Assembly (NCBI GenBank): GCA_049974865.1
Contig: JBNGCX010000007.1
Location: 1-64,000 of the forward strand
DNA length: 64,000 nt
Reading direction: 5' to 3'
DNA from: JAGSOU01 sp049974865
Lineage (GTDB): Bacteria; Pseudomonadota; Alphaproteobacteria; Rhodobacterales; Rhodobacteraceae
In this document: in pieces, positions 19,005 to 26,949 of the stretch
Layout: each line of letters opens with the position of its first letter
Position numbering within the stretch: position 1 is the stretch's first letter
Notes under the pieces: model-generated
The model's database searches: none
What the model saw: only the letters and a program-made list of their open reading frames with translations
Told to the model about the DNA's origin: nothing
Program-made: the position numbers and the translations under genes

Positions 19005-19129
19005 GGGTATCTCCTCTCGGGTATCGGGCGCGCGATAGCGGGTTTTCCGGGCAAGGGCAAGGTCGGCGGTTGACAGTCACTCTACCCGCGGGAAAAGTTC
19101 GACAACCAAAAGTTGTTTAGAGACAGGTC

Positions 19130-19891
19130 ATGACGGGCATCAGGATTTTCATTCACTCTGTTCGGATCGTTTTCGGGAATTTCGGGGCGGCCCTGCGCAT
19201 TTCGGGCTTGCTGTACCTGGTGCAGGTCGCGGCGGCGCAGGCGCTGGGCGTCCTTCCCACGGCCGGTTTGCCCCAAGGGGAAGGCGTCGTCCCCGAGGGG
19301 GGCCATCTCTGGGGGCGTTTTGCGATGACGGCTGTGGTCTGGGTGGTTGCAAGCCTTTGGATCGCCGTGGCGTGGCACCGTTACGTGCTGCGCGAGGAAA
19401 CGCCGGGTTCCCTTTTGCCGGCCTTCCACGGGGGCAGGATGCTCGGATATCTCATGTGGAGTTTCCTCATCACGGTGGTTGCGGCGCTCGCGGGTGCCGT
19501 TCTGGCGGACGTTGCATTCGGCCTGTTGTGGAGGGTTCCTGTCCAGGGATCATTCCCGATGGTCTCCCTCCTGCCGCTTGTCATCGCGGTTCCGTTGCTC
19601 GCTGTCACTTTTCGCCTTTTGACGGTGCTGCCCGCGGCAGCGCTGGGCGAGGCGTTTGGCCTTGGCGATGGGTGGCGGAAGACCGCGGGTCATGTCCGCA
19701 CGTTTCTCGTGCTTGCCGTTCTGACCATTCTGATTCAGGGGATCATCAATTGGGTGACCGGCGGAGTCGGGTTCGCGACCCCGGTTTCCTTGACGATCTA
19801 CTACGTTTCCGAGTGGGTGAAGCTGATGGTCGGGATTTCGATCCTGACCACGCTTTACGGGCATTTCGTCGAGAACCGGGCGCTGGGCTAG
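19130..19891 (+). CDS. Uncharacterised polytopic membrane protein
   Basis: This 253-residue protein has about six hydrophobic segments (roughly residues 17-38, 62-82, 103-130, 145-170, 186-208 and 215-240). I recognise no family motif. It stands between argG (divergent) and a secreted coiled-coil gene (convergent). ATG 19130 is used because AGAGACAGG lies upstream. The initial part (IRIFIHSVRIVFGNF) resembles membrane proteins with repeated glycerophosphoryl-type bundles, but I do not assign a function. Confidence 0.75.
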   Translation: MTGIRIFIHSVRIVFGNFGAALRISGLLYLVQVAAAQALGVLPTAGLPQGEGVVPEGGHLWGRFAMTAVVWVVASLWIAVAWHRYVLREETPGSLLPAFHGGRMLGYLMWSFLITVVAALAGAVLADVAFGLLWRVPVQGSFPMVSLLPLVIAVPLLAVTFRLLTVLPAAALGEAFGLGDGWRKTAGHVRTFLVLAVLTILIQGIINWVTGGVGFATPVSLTIYYVSEWVKLMVGISILTTLYGHFVENRALG

Positions 19892-19960
19892 GGTCCGGCT
19901 GCCGGGATGGAGGGTGCCGCCCGGGCCGCAGGAAGAGATGCGGCCCGGGGGATCAACGGA

Positions 19961-21010
19961 TCAGTTCGCGACGGTGGTGGTGCCGCCGGTCCCGGAGGTG
20001 TCGGCGTCGGCGATTTCCTCGCCTTCATCCGCACCGTCGCCGCCGGTATCCGTCGAAGCATCGGCATCCGCCTCTTCCTCGGGCGGCTCCAGGCCCAGCA
20101 GGTTGTGCAGCTCGGTCAGCGCCTCGAAGGACAGCTCGCGCCCGTTCGCCGCGGCGTCCAGGGCCTCCTGCTGTTCTTCGGGGGCGGCCGCGATCTCGTC
20201 CTCAAGCGTTGCGATCTCGTCCTCGTAGCCGGAGATCTCCTGTTCCAGGTCGCTGACCTGGCGCTCATGATCCTTCGCTTCGGCGAGTTCGTCTTCCAGT
20301 GTGTCGACCAGGTCCTGGTCCACGTTTTCCGCGGCAAGGGCCTCGTCGAGTTCCTTCTGGATATCCGCCGAGTTGCGGCCGCTGTATCCGTCCTCGAGCT
20401 TGTCCAGCGCATCCTGCGCGTCTGCGAGATCTTGCTCGGCGATCTCGAGGTCTTCGCGGGCCTGCTCTTCGGCCAGGATGGCGTCGCGATAGGCGGCGAT
20501 CCGGCCGACCTGGCTGTCGGGGCCGGCATTGGCCAGGGCCTGCGGGCTGGCATGCGCCGCGTTGAGGCCCTTGAGTTCCGACGCCAGGGCGCCGCGGCTG
20601 GCCGCCGGCCGGGCCGCGGGCTTGGGCGAGGACCTCACGGCCGTGTCCGGGGCGGAGCTGGCGGTCGTCGTGGCGGTGTTTTTCGACTTGCCCGTGAAGA
20701 CCTTGTTGAGGAACGCGCCGACCGGGTTGGACGGGCCGCGGCTGTCGCTGTTGCCCCGGTTGTTGCGGTCCTTGCCGCGGTCGCTCTTGCCGCCTTTGTC
20801 CGGGCCGCCCTTGCCGCTGTTGCCGCGGTCGCCGCCGCGATCCCCGCCGTTGCCGTTGCCTTGACCGCCGCCATTGCCGCCGCCGTTTCCGCCACCGTTC
20901 GCGGCGAGGCCGGGCTCGGCGCTTAGGATCAGGCTGCCGGTGGCGACCGGGGCGAAGGTCAGGGCGAAAACCGTCAGCGCGCCGGCGATTTTTTGGAGTG
21001 AGCGTGTCAT
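19961..21010 (-). CDS. Uncharacterised secreted low-complexity and coiled-coil protein
   Basis: This 349-residue protein has a signal peptide (residues 1-37, ending near GLAANGG). A Gly/Asn/Asp/Arg-rich low-complexity stretch follows (residues 38-95, repeated GGGN and GGDRG units), then SNPVGAFLNKVF, a Ser/Pro/Ala linker, and a long acidic coiled coil (about residues 170-290 with heptads of Leu, Ile and Ala among Glu and Asp). It ends in a very acidic tail with many Asp, Thr and Gly. It is probably periplasmic or envelope-associated. I know no function for it. The codon use is like that of its neighbours. Confidence 0.7.
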   Translation of the reverse strand: MTRSLQKIAGALTVFALTFAPVATGSLILSAEPGLAANGGGNGGGNGGGQGNGNGGDRGGDRGNSGKGGPDKGGKSDRGKDRNNRGNSDSRGPSNPVGAFLNKVFTGKSKNTATTTASSAPDTAVRSSPKPAARPAASRGALASELKGLNAAHASPQALANAGPDSQVGRIAAYRDAILAEEQAREDLEIAEQDLADAQDALDKLEDGYSGRNSADIQKELDEALAAENVDQDLVDTLEDELAEAKDHERQVSDLEQEISGYEDEIATLEDEIAAAPEEQQEALDAAANGRELSFEALTELHNLLGLEPPEEEADADASTDTGGDGADEGEEIADADTSGTGGTTTVAN

Positions 21011-21141
21011 GTGGTCCCCGTTCTTTCTTGGTGCTTTGGGCTGTGTGGGTGAAGATTGCGGCCGAAACCTGGCAATTCTTGGGCGTGTGTCGCGGCGAAT
21101 AGTCCCTTGTCTCGACCCTGCATTCGCGACAGGAACGTAAT

Positions 21142-22389
21142 ATGAGCGAATTTACTGAAAAAGCGCGACGCGCCGAGGCGGCGATGCGCAGCGTGTTTCC
21201 GCCGACGCCCCTGCAGCGCAACGATCATCTGTCGGCGCGGTTCGGGGCCGATATCTGGCTCAAGCGCGAGGATCTGAGCCCGGTGCGGTCCTACAAGATC
21301 CGCGGCGCCTTCAACGCCATGCGCAAGGTTCTGGCCGAGAAGCCGGAGCAGAAGGTGTTCGTCTGCGCCAGCGCGGGCAACCATGCGCAGGGCGTGGCCT
21401 ATGTGTGCCGGCATTTCGCGGTGCGCGGCGTGATCTTCATGCCGGTGACGACGCCGCAGCAGAAGATCGACAAGACCCGCACCTTCGGCGGCGACAATAT
21501 CGAGATCCGCCTGACGGGTGACTATTTCGACGACACGCTGGCCTCGGCGCAGGCCTATTGCGCCGAGGTGGGGGCGCATTTCCTGGCGCCCTTCGACGAC
21601 CCGGACGTGATCGAGGGCCAGGCCTCGGTCGCGGTGGAGATGCTGGACGAGCTGGGCCATGCACCCGACATGGTGATCGTCCCGGTGGGTGGCGGCGGGC
21701 TGTCGGCGGGGATGCGCAGCTACCTGGCGGAGGGCGCGCCGCAGACGGTGCTGAAATTCGTTGAGCCGGCCGGCGGCGCCTCGCTGAGCGCGGCGGTGGC
21801 GGCGGGCGAGCCGGTGACGCTGAAGAAGGTGGATACCTTCGTCGACGGCGCCGCGGTCGCGCGGATCGGCGAGCGCACCTTCGCCGCGCTGAAGGGAATC
21901 GCGCCCGAGGACGTGCTGCTGGCACCCGAGGACCGGATCTGCCTCACCATCCTGGAGATGCTGAATGTCGAGGGCATCGTGCTGGAACCCGCCGGCGCGC
22001 TGTCGGTGGACGTGCTGCCCACGCTGGCCGATCAGATCAGGGGCAAGACGGTGGTCTGCGTCACCTCGGGCGGGAATTTCGATTTCGAGCGCCTGCCGGA
22101 GGTCAAGGAACGCGCCCTGCGCTATTCGGGGGTAAAGAAATACTTCATCCTGCGCCTGCCGCAGCGCCCCGGCGCCCTGCGCGATTTCCTTGAGATGCTG
22201 GGCCCCGACGACGATATCGCCCGGTTCGAATACCTGAAGAAATCGGCGCGCAACTTCGGCTCGGTCCTGATCGGGATCGAGACCAAGCAGGCGGCGAATT
22301 TCGACAGGCTGTTCGGCAAGCTCGATGCCGCCGGCTTCGTCTATCAGGACATCACCGAGGACGAGTTGCTGGCGCAGTTTGTGATCTGA
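21142..22389 (+). CDS. ilvA: Threonine dehydratase (threonine ammonia-lyase), short form
   Basis: This 415-residue PLP enzyme makes 2-oxobutanoate from threonine, the first step to isoleucine. The PLP lysine lies in VRSYKIRGAFNAM (near residue 54), ASAGNHAQGVAYVC binds substrate, and PVGGGGLSAGMRSYL binds the cofactor phosphate. The C-terminal regulatory region (KYFILRLPQRPGALRDFLEMLG) is a single ACT-like unit, shorter than the E. coli double domain. This matches the short biosynthetic class common in alphaproteobacteria. AGGAACG precedes the ATG. Confidence 0.93.
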   Translation: MSEFTEKARRAEAAMRSVFPPTPLQRNDHLSARFGADIWLKREDLSPVRSYKIRGAFNAMRKVLAEKPEQKVFVCASAGNHAQGVAYVCRHFAVRGVIFMPVTTPQQKIDKTRTFGGDNIEIRLTGDYFDDTLASAQAYCAEVGAHFLAPFDDPDVIEGQASVAVEMLDELGHAPDMVIVPVGGGGLSAGMRSYLAEGAPQTVLKFVEPAGGASLSAAVAAGEPVTLKKVDTFVDGAAVARIGERTFAALKGIAPEDVLLAPEDRICLTILEMLNVEGIVLEPAGALSVDVLPTLADQIRGKTVVCVTSGGNFDFERLPEVKERALRYSGVKKYFILRLPQRPGALRDFLEMLGPDDDIARFEYLKKSARNFGSVLIGIETKQAANFDRLFGKLDAAGFVYQDITEDELLAQFVI

Positions 22390-22404
22390 CCGGGCTAGCC
22401 CCGG

Positions 22405-22851
22405 TCAGCGCACCCAGCCCAGATGGCGCTGCACGAAATGCCGGTCGCCGGAATTGCCAAGCTGCGCCGCGGCCTCGTCGGCCTCCATCCACAGGGCGGT
22501 ATGGCCCGGCTCGCTGGGCGGGCCCAGCGGGCGGACGGGGCGGGCGAGGTAGATATGGCACAGCTTTTCGGCCCAGATGTCGTATTCGGGCATGTAGGTG
22601 AACCGGCGGAAGGCCCCCAGCCGGCGCTGCGGCGCGATGCGCCAGCCGGTTTCCTCGAACACCTCGCGGTGCAGCGCGGCCAGCGGTGATTCGCCCGGGT
22701 CGATGCCGCCGCCGGGCAGCTGGAACTCGCGGGTCGGTTCGGCCTGGTGGGTCAGCAGCAGGGAGTTGCCCTGCGCGATCACCGCATAGACCCCCGGGCG
22801 CGGCACGTATCTGCGCCCCGCCTCTGCCGCCTCGCCGAATCGCCGGATCAT
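22405..22851 (-). CDS. Nudix hydrolase
   Basis: This 148-residue protein has the Nudix box GGGIDPGESPLAALHREVFEETGWRI near residues 45-70, with the metal-binding REVFEETG core. I start it at ATG 22851, with AAGGGGG upstream; the in-frame upstream extension overlaps the divergent hslO gene and is implausible. Nucleoside-diphosphate-X substrates cannot be deduced. It is convergent with ilvA. Confidence 0.85.
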   Translation of the reverse strand: MIRRFGEAAEAGRRYVPRPGVYAVIAQGNSLLLTHQAEPTREFQLPGGGIDPGESPLAALHREVFEETGWRIAPQRRLGAFRRFTYMPEYDIWAEKLCHIYLARPVRPLGPPSEPGHTALWMEADEAAAQLGNSGDRHFVQRHLGWVR

Positions 22852-22927
22852 GCCTGCCCCCTTGGTGTCCCTGTTGCCCCTCTTATATAGGCACGGTATG
22901 CCAACGCGTAACGCGTAAAGGAATCCC

Positions 22928-23926
22928 ATGACACTCGCACAAATCGCCTGGGACGACACCGTCCTTCCCTTCCAGCTTGACCGCAGCGACATCCGCGGCC
23001 GGGTCGCCCGGCTGGATGGCGTGCTGGACGAGGTGTTGTCGCAGCACGACTACCCCGCACCGATCGAGGCGCTGGTGGCCGAGGCCGCGCTGCTGACCGC
23101 GCTGATCGGCCAGACCATCAAGCTGCGCTGGAAACTGTCGCTGCAGATCCGCGGCGACGGCCCGGCGCGCCTGATCGCCACCGATTACTTCGCGCCCGCC
23201 GAAGAGGGCGCCCCGGCGCGCATCCGCGCCTATGCCAGCTTTGACGACGCGCGGCTGGAGGCGGGCGGCGACCCCTTCGCCCAGATCGGCAAGGGCTATT
23301 TCGCGATCCTGATCGACCAGGGCAAGGGTATGGTGCCCTACCAGGGGATCACGCCCCTCGCCGGCGGTGCGCTCGCCGCCTGCGCCGAGGCCTATTTCGC
23401 CCAGTCCGAGCAGCTGCCGACGCGGTTCGAGCTGAGCTTCGGCCGCTCGACCCTGCCGGGGCAGGGCGAAAGCTGGCGCGCGGGCGGCGTGATGCTGCAG
23501 CAGATGCCCGAGGCCTCGCCCTTCGTGGCACAGGGCGGCGGCTCGGGCGAGGACGGGCTGTTGCAGGCCGAGGACATCCTGGAGGGCGACGAGGCCGAGA
23601 ACTGGTCGCGCGCCAACCTGCTGCTGGACACGGTGGAAGAACTGGAGTTGATCGGCCCGCAGGTGCAGCCGACCGACCTTCTGCTGCGGCTGTTCCACGA
23701 GGAGATCCCGCGGGTTTTCGACGCGCAGTCGGTGAAATTCGGCTGCACCTGTTCCGAGGATCGCGTGCGCCAGAGCCTGTCGATCTACTCGGCCAAGGAC
23801 ATCGCGCATATGACCACCGACGAGGGGATCGTGACCGCCGACTGCCAGTTCTGCGGCGCGCATTACGAGCTCGACCCGAAAACCGTCGGCTTCGAGGCCG
23901 AGGAGGCGTCGGGTGACGGGGCGTGA
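22928..23926 (+). CDS. hslO: Redox-regulated molecular chaperone Hsp33
   Basis: This 332-residue chaperone is activated by oxidation of a zinc-binding Cys centre. That centre is visible near the C-terminus: FGCTCSEDRV followed by CQFCGAHYEL, the CxC and CxxC pairs. The N-terminal domain contains AALLTALIGQTIKLRWKLSLQIRGDGPARL. It overlaps the downstream CoA pyrophosphatase gene by 14 bases, and cca follows. It complements the heat-shock genes hrcA-grpE and dnaK-dnaJ in this window. Confidence 0.95.
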   Translation: MTLAQIAWDDTVLPFQLDRSDIRGRVARLDGVLDEVLSQHDYPAPIEALVAEAALLTALIGQTIKLRWKLSLQIRGDGPARLIATDYFAPAEEGAPARIRAYASFDDARLEAGGDPFAQIGKGYFAILIDQGKGMVPYQGITPLAGGALAACAEAYFAQSEQLPTRFELSFGRSTLPGQGESWRAGGVMLQQMPEASPFVAQGGGSGEDGLLQAEDILEGDEAENWSRANLLLDTVEELELIGPQVQPTDLLLRLFHEEIPRVFDAQSVKFGCTCSEDRVRQSLSIYSAKDIAHMTTDEGIVTADCQFCGAHYELDPKTVGFEAEEASGDGA

Positions 23927-24515
23927 CCCCATTACCCTGCTGCGGCGCGCGCTGTCCGGACCGGGCGGCGCGTCGTCGGATTACGACCTCAATCCCGGCA
24001 CCGTCCTGCCCGAGGGGCGCGTCCTGACGCCCGCCGCCGTGCTGGTGGCCGTGCAGGCCACCCCGCAGGGCGGCGAGCTGATCCTGACCAAGCGCTCGTC
24101 CCGGCTCAAACACCACCCGGGGCAGATCGCTTTTCCCGGCGGCAAGCAGGACGAGGGCGACGACGGCCCCGTCGCCACCGCCCTGCGCGAGGCGCGCGAA
24201 GAGATCGGCCTGCCCGAGGGTAATGTCGAGATCCTGGGCACCCTGCCGGCTCATGAGACGGTGACGGGGTTCACCGTCACGCCGGTTCTGGCCCATGTCA
24301 CCGCCCCCTTCGCCGCCGTGCCGGAGGCCGGAGAGGTGGACGAGGTGTTTACCGTGCCGTTCGATCACGTCACGAACCCGGCCCAATTCGTGGTTCAGTG
24401 GCGTTACTGGCGGCGGCAGAGGCGCTATTACTACACCGTTCCCTACGGCCCCTATTACATCTGGGGCGCGACCGCGCGCATCCTGCGCGGGCTGGCCGGA
24501 AGGATCGCCGCCTGA
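23913..24515 (+). CDS. CoA pyrophosphatase (NudL-type Nudix hydrolase)
   Basis: This 200-residue protein has LTKRSSRLKHHPGQIAFPGGKQDEGD, the conserved NudL-like N-terminal signature, and a full Nudix box (GGKQDEGD through ALREAREEIGL, near residues 72-98). The family cleaves coenzyme A and derivatives. The start is GTG 23913, inside the hslO 3' end. Its stop overlaps the cca ATG (TGATG). The C-terminus is Tyr/Arg rich (WRRQRRYYYTVPYGPYYIWG), as in other members. Confidence 0.85.
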   Translation: MTGRDPITLLRRALSGPGGASSDYDLNPGTVLPEGRVLTPAAVLVAVQATPQGGELILTKRSSRLKHHPGQIAFPGGKQDEGDDGPVATALREAREEIGLPEGNVEILGTLPAHETVTGFTVTPVLAHVTAPFAAVPEAGEVDEVFTVPFDHVTNPAQFVVQWRYWRRQRRYYYTVPYGPYYIWGATARILRGLAGRIAA

Positions 24516-25663
24516 TGCGCATCAAGGAGCCCTGGATATTCGCCCCCGAGACCCAGGCCGTCTGCGCCGCGCTGACCGCGGCGGGGTATCAGGCGCTGTT
24601 CGTGGGCGGCTGCGTGCGCAACGCGCTGCTGGGGGCCGAGGTCAGCGATATCGACATCTCGACCGATGCGCGGCCGGAACAGGTGATTGAACTGGCACGT
24701 GCCGCGGGGCTGAAGCCCGTGCCCACCGGCATCGAGCATGGCACGGTCACGGTGGTCGCGGGCCATGTCCCGCATGAGGTGACCACCTTTCGCCGCGATG
24801 TGGAGACCTTTGGCCGCCACGCCGTGGTGGCCTATGCCGACACCGCCGAGGAGGACGCGCATCGCCGCGATTTTACCATGAACGCGCTCTACGCCACGCC
24901 CGAGGGCGAGGTGGTCGATCCGCTGGGCGGGCTGGTGGACCTGCGGGCGCGGCGGGTGCGCTTCATCGACGATGCCGAGGAGCGGATCAAGGAAGACTAC
25001 CTGCGCATCCTGCGCTTCTTCCGGTTCCATGCCTGGTATGGCGACCCCGAGGGCGGGCTGGACCCCGAGGGCTTGGCCGCCTGCGCGGCGCTTTCGGCGG
25101 GGTTAGAGACGCTTTCCAAGGAACGGATCGGGGCCGAGCTGAAGAAACTGCTCTCGGCGCCCGACCCCGCGCCCAGCGTGGCGGCCATGGTGCAGGCGGG
25201 GGTTCTGGCCCATGTCCTGCCCGGCGCCGATGCGCGCGCCCTGCCGGTTCTGGTGCATCTGGAGCAGCAAGAGGGCGTCGCGCCCGACGGCATCCGCCGG
25301 CTGGCGCTGCTGGGCGGCGAGGATCCGGCGGGCCATCTGCGCCTCAGCCGGGCCGAGGCACGGCGGATCGCCACCCTGCGCAACGGGCTGGGCGGGACGG
25401 AAAGGCCGGCTGTGCTGGGTTATGCGCTGGGCGAAGAGGCGGCGCGCGACATGCTGCTGCTGCGCGCGGCGGTTCTTGATACGCCCCTGCCGGAATGCTG
25501 GCGCGACGAGGTCGCGCACGGCGCGGCGCAATGTTTCCCGCTGCGCGCCGCCGACCTGATGCCGGACCTCGAAGGGCCTGAACTTGGCCAACGCCTGAAG
25601 GAGCTGGAGGCGCGATGGGTCGCCTCGGGCTTCACCCTCACCAAATCGCAACTGCTGGGCTGA
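24515..25663 (+). CDS. cca: CCA tRNA nucleotidyltransferase
   Basis: This 382-residue enzyme belongs to the class II polymerase beta superfamily. It has FVGGCVRNALLGAEVSDIDIST (residues about 28-49, with the DxD metal site) and EEDAHRRDFTMNALYATPEG. KEDYLRILRFFRFHAWYG corresponds to the RNA- and template-binding motif. It adds or repairs the 3' CCA end of tRNA; a poly(A) polymerase role is possible but less likely. It follows the Nudix gene with a one-base overlap. Confidence 0.93.
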   Translation: MRIKEPWIFAPETQAVCAALTAAGYQALFVGGCVRNALLGAEVSDIDISTDARPEQVIELARAAGLKPVPTGIEHGTVTVVAGHVPHEVTTFRRDVETFGRHAVVAYADTAEEDAHRRDFTMNALYATPEGEVVDPLGGLVDLRARRVRFIDDAEERIKEDYLRILRFFRFHAWYGDPEGGLDPEGLAACAALSAGLETLSKERIGAELKKLLSAPDPAPSVAAMVQAGVLAHVLPGADARALPVLVHLEQQEGVAPDGIRRLALLGGEDPAGHLRLSRAEARRIATLRNGLGGTERPAVLGYALGEEAARDMLLLRAAVLDTPLPECWRDEVAHGAAQCFPLRAADLMPDLEGPELGQRLKELEARWVASGFTLTKSQLLG

Positions 25664-25666
25664 GCC

Positions 25667-26260
25667 ATGCCGCTGGAAAGTTTTCTGACCCTCTTCGTCC
25701 TGGCCGTGACCTCGGCCTTCACGCCGGGGCCCAACAACGCGCTGGTGGCCAATTCCGCCGTGCAGTTCGGGTTGCGCCGCAGCGTACCCCATATCCTGGG
25801 CATCGGGCTGGGCTTTCCGCTGATGATCTTCATCGTGGGGTTCTTCCTGGCCGGCATCTTCCGCCAGAGTGAGCTGCTGCGCGAAACCCTGCGCTGGGGC
25901 GGGGCGCTGATCCTGCTGTGGGTGGCGTGGAAAGTGGCGACTTCGGGCGGAATAGGCTCTGTTTCGGGCAAGCCGCGCCCCTTCACCTTCGTCGAGGCGG
26001 CGGCGTTCCAGTGGATCAACCCCAAGGCCTGGACCATGGCCGTGGCCATCACCTCGCAATTCGTCGCCGGCACCGCGCCGCTGACCTCGGCGCTGATCGT
26101 GGCGGGGGTGTTCATCGGCGTCGGCCTGACGTCGGCCTCGAGTTGGGCCGTCGCGGGCTCCGCCATCACCCGCTGGCTGACGACCGAGGGGCGGATGCGC
26201 TGGTTCAACCGCGCCATGGGCGCGCTGATCGCGGGCTGCGTGGTGCTGTTGGTGCTGTGA
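25667..26260 (+). CDS. LysE-family translocator, first of a tandem pair
   Basis: This 197-residue protein has about six membrane segments. The N-terminal AFTPGPNNALVANSAVQFG is the family signature, and HILGIGLGFPLM and FQWINPKAWTMA follow. LysE/RhtB proteins export amino acids or similar metabolites. The ATG lies 3 bases after cca, and the stop overlaps the second copy (GTGA). The two copies align along their length but are divergent, suggesting an old duplication. Confidence 0.88.
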   Translation: MPLESFLTLFVLAVTSAFTPGPNNALVANSAVQFGLRRSVPHILGIGLGFPLMIFIVGFFLAGIFRQSELLRETLRWGGALILLWVAWKVATSGGIGSVSGKPRPFTFVEAAAFQWINPKAWTMAVAITSQFVAGTAPLTSALIVAGVFIGVGLTSASSWAVAGSAITRWLTTEGRMRWFNRAMGALIAGCVVLLVL

Positions 26261-26844
26261 GCCTGCTCGACCCCCTCTATGCTTTCGTCTTCGCCGGGCT
26301 GTTCTCGCCCGGGCCGAACGTGATCCTGCTGACGGCCTCGGGCGCGCGGTTCGGGTTCCGCCGCACGCTGCCGCATGTGGCGGGGGTGGCGCTGGGCGTG
26401 GGCGTGATCGCGGCGGTGACGGGCGTCGGCATCGGGGCGCTGCTGCTGGCGCAGCCGGGGCTGACGGTGGTGTTGAAGGGGCTGGCGGCGGGGTGGATCC
26501 TGTGGATGGCGTGGAAGCTGGCGCGTTCCGCCCGCGCGCCGGAGGCCGCGGCGCGGGCACGGCCCTTTACCCTGGTCGAGGCCGTGCTTTTCCAATGGGT
26601 CAACCCCAAGGTCTGGGCGGTCGCGCTGGCCGCCGCCTCGGGCTATGCGGCGGGGCTGGCGCCCTGGGCCGAGGCCGCGCGGTTGGCCGGGGCCTTTTCC
26701 GGCATCAACCTCTTCGTCTGCCTGTTCTGGAGCTTTGCCGGTTCGCTGCTGAGCTACCTGCTGCACCACCCGCGCGCGTGGTCGATCTTCATGCTGGCCA
26801 TGGCGGCGGCGCTGGCCGCGTCGGCGGTGATGGTTTTCCTGTGA
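26257..26844 (+). CDS. LysE-family translocator, second of a tandem pair
   Basis: This 195-residue protein has about six membrane segments, with FAGLFSPGPNVILLTASGARFGFRRTLPHVAGVALGVG at the N-terminus and FQWVNPKVWAVALAA mid-protein. It starts at GTG 26257 inside the stop of the first copy, showing translational coupling. The pair may form a hetero-oligomeric exporter, although the LysE family usually works from one gene; this is inference. Confidence 0.87.
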   Translation: MSLLDPLYAFVFAGLFSPGPNVILLTASGARFGFRRTLPHVAGVALGVGVIAAVTGVGIGALLLAQPGLTVVLKGLAAGWILWMAWKLARSARAPEAAARARPFTLVEAVLFQWVNPKVWAVALAAASGYAAGLAPWAEAARLAGAFSGINLFVCLFWSFAGSLLSYLLHHPRAWSIFMLAMAAALAASAVMVFL

Positions 26845-26949
26845 CCTGAAGGTGGCTATATCCGGGGAAAGACCTTGCGAAAGTCCCGTCATGCCCTGCT
26901 TCCCTGACGCCCCGACGGATCTGCGCCCACCCCGCGCCATGGGGGCGGC

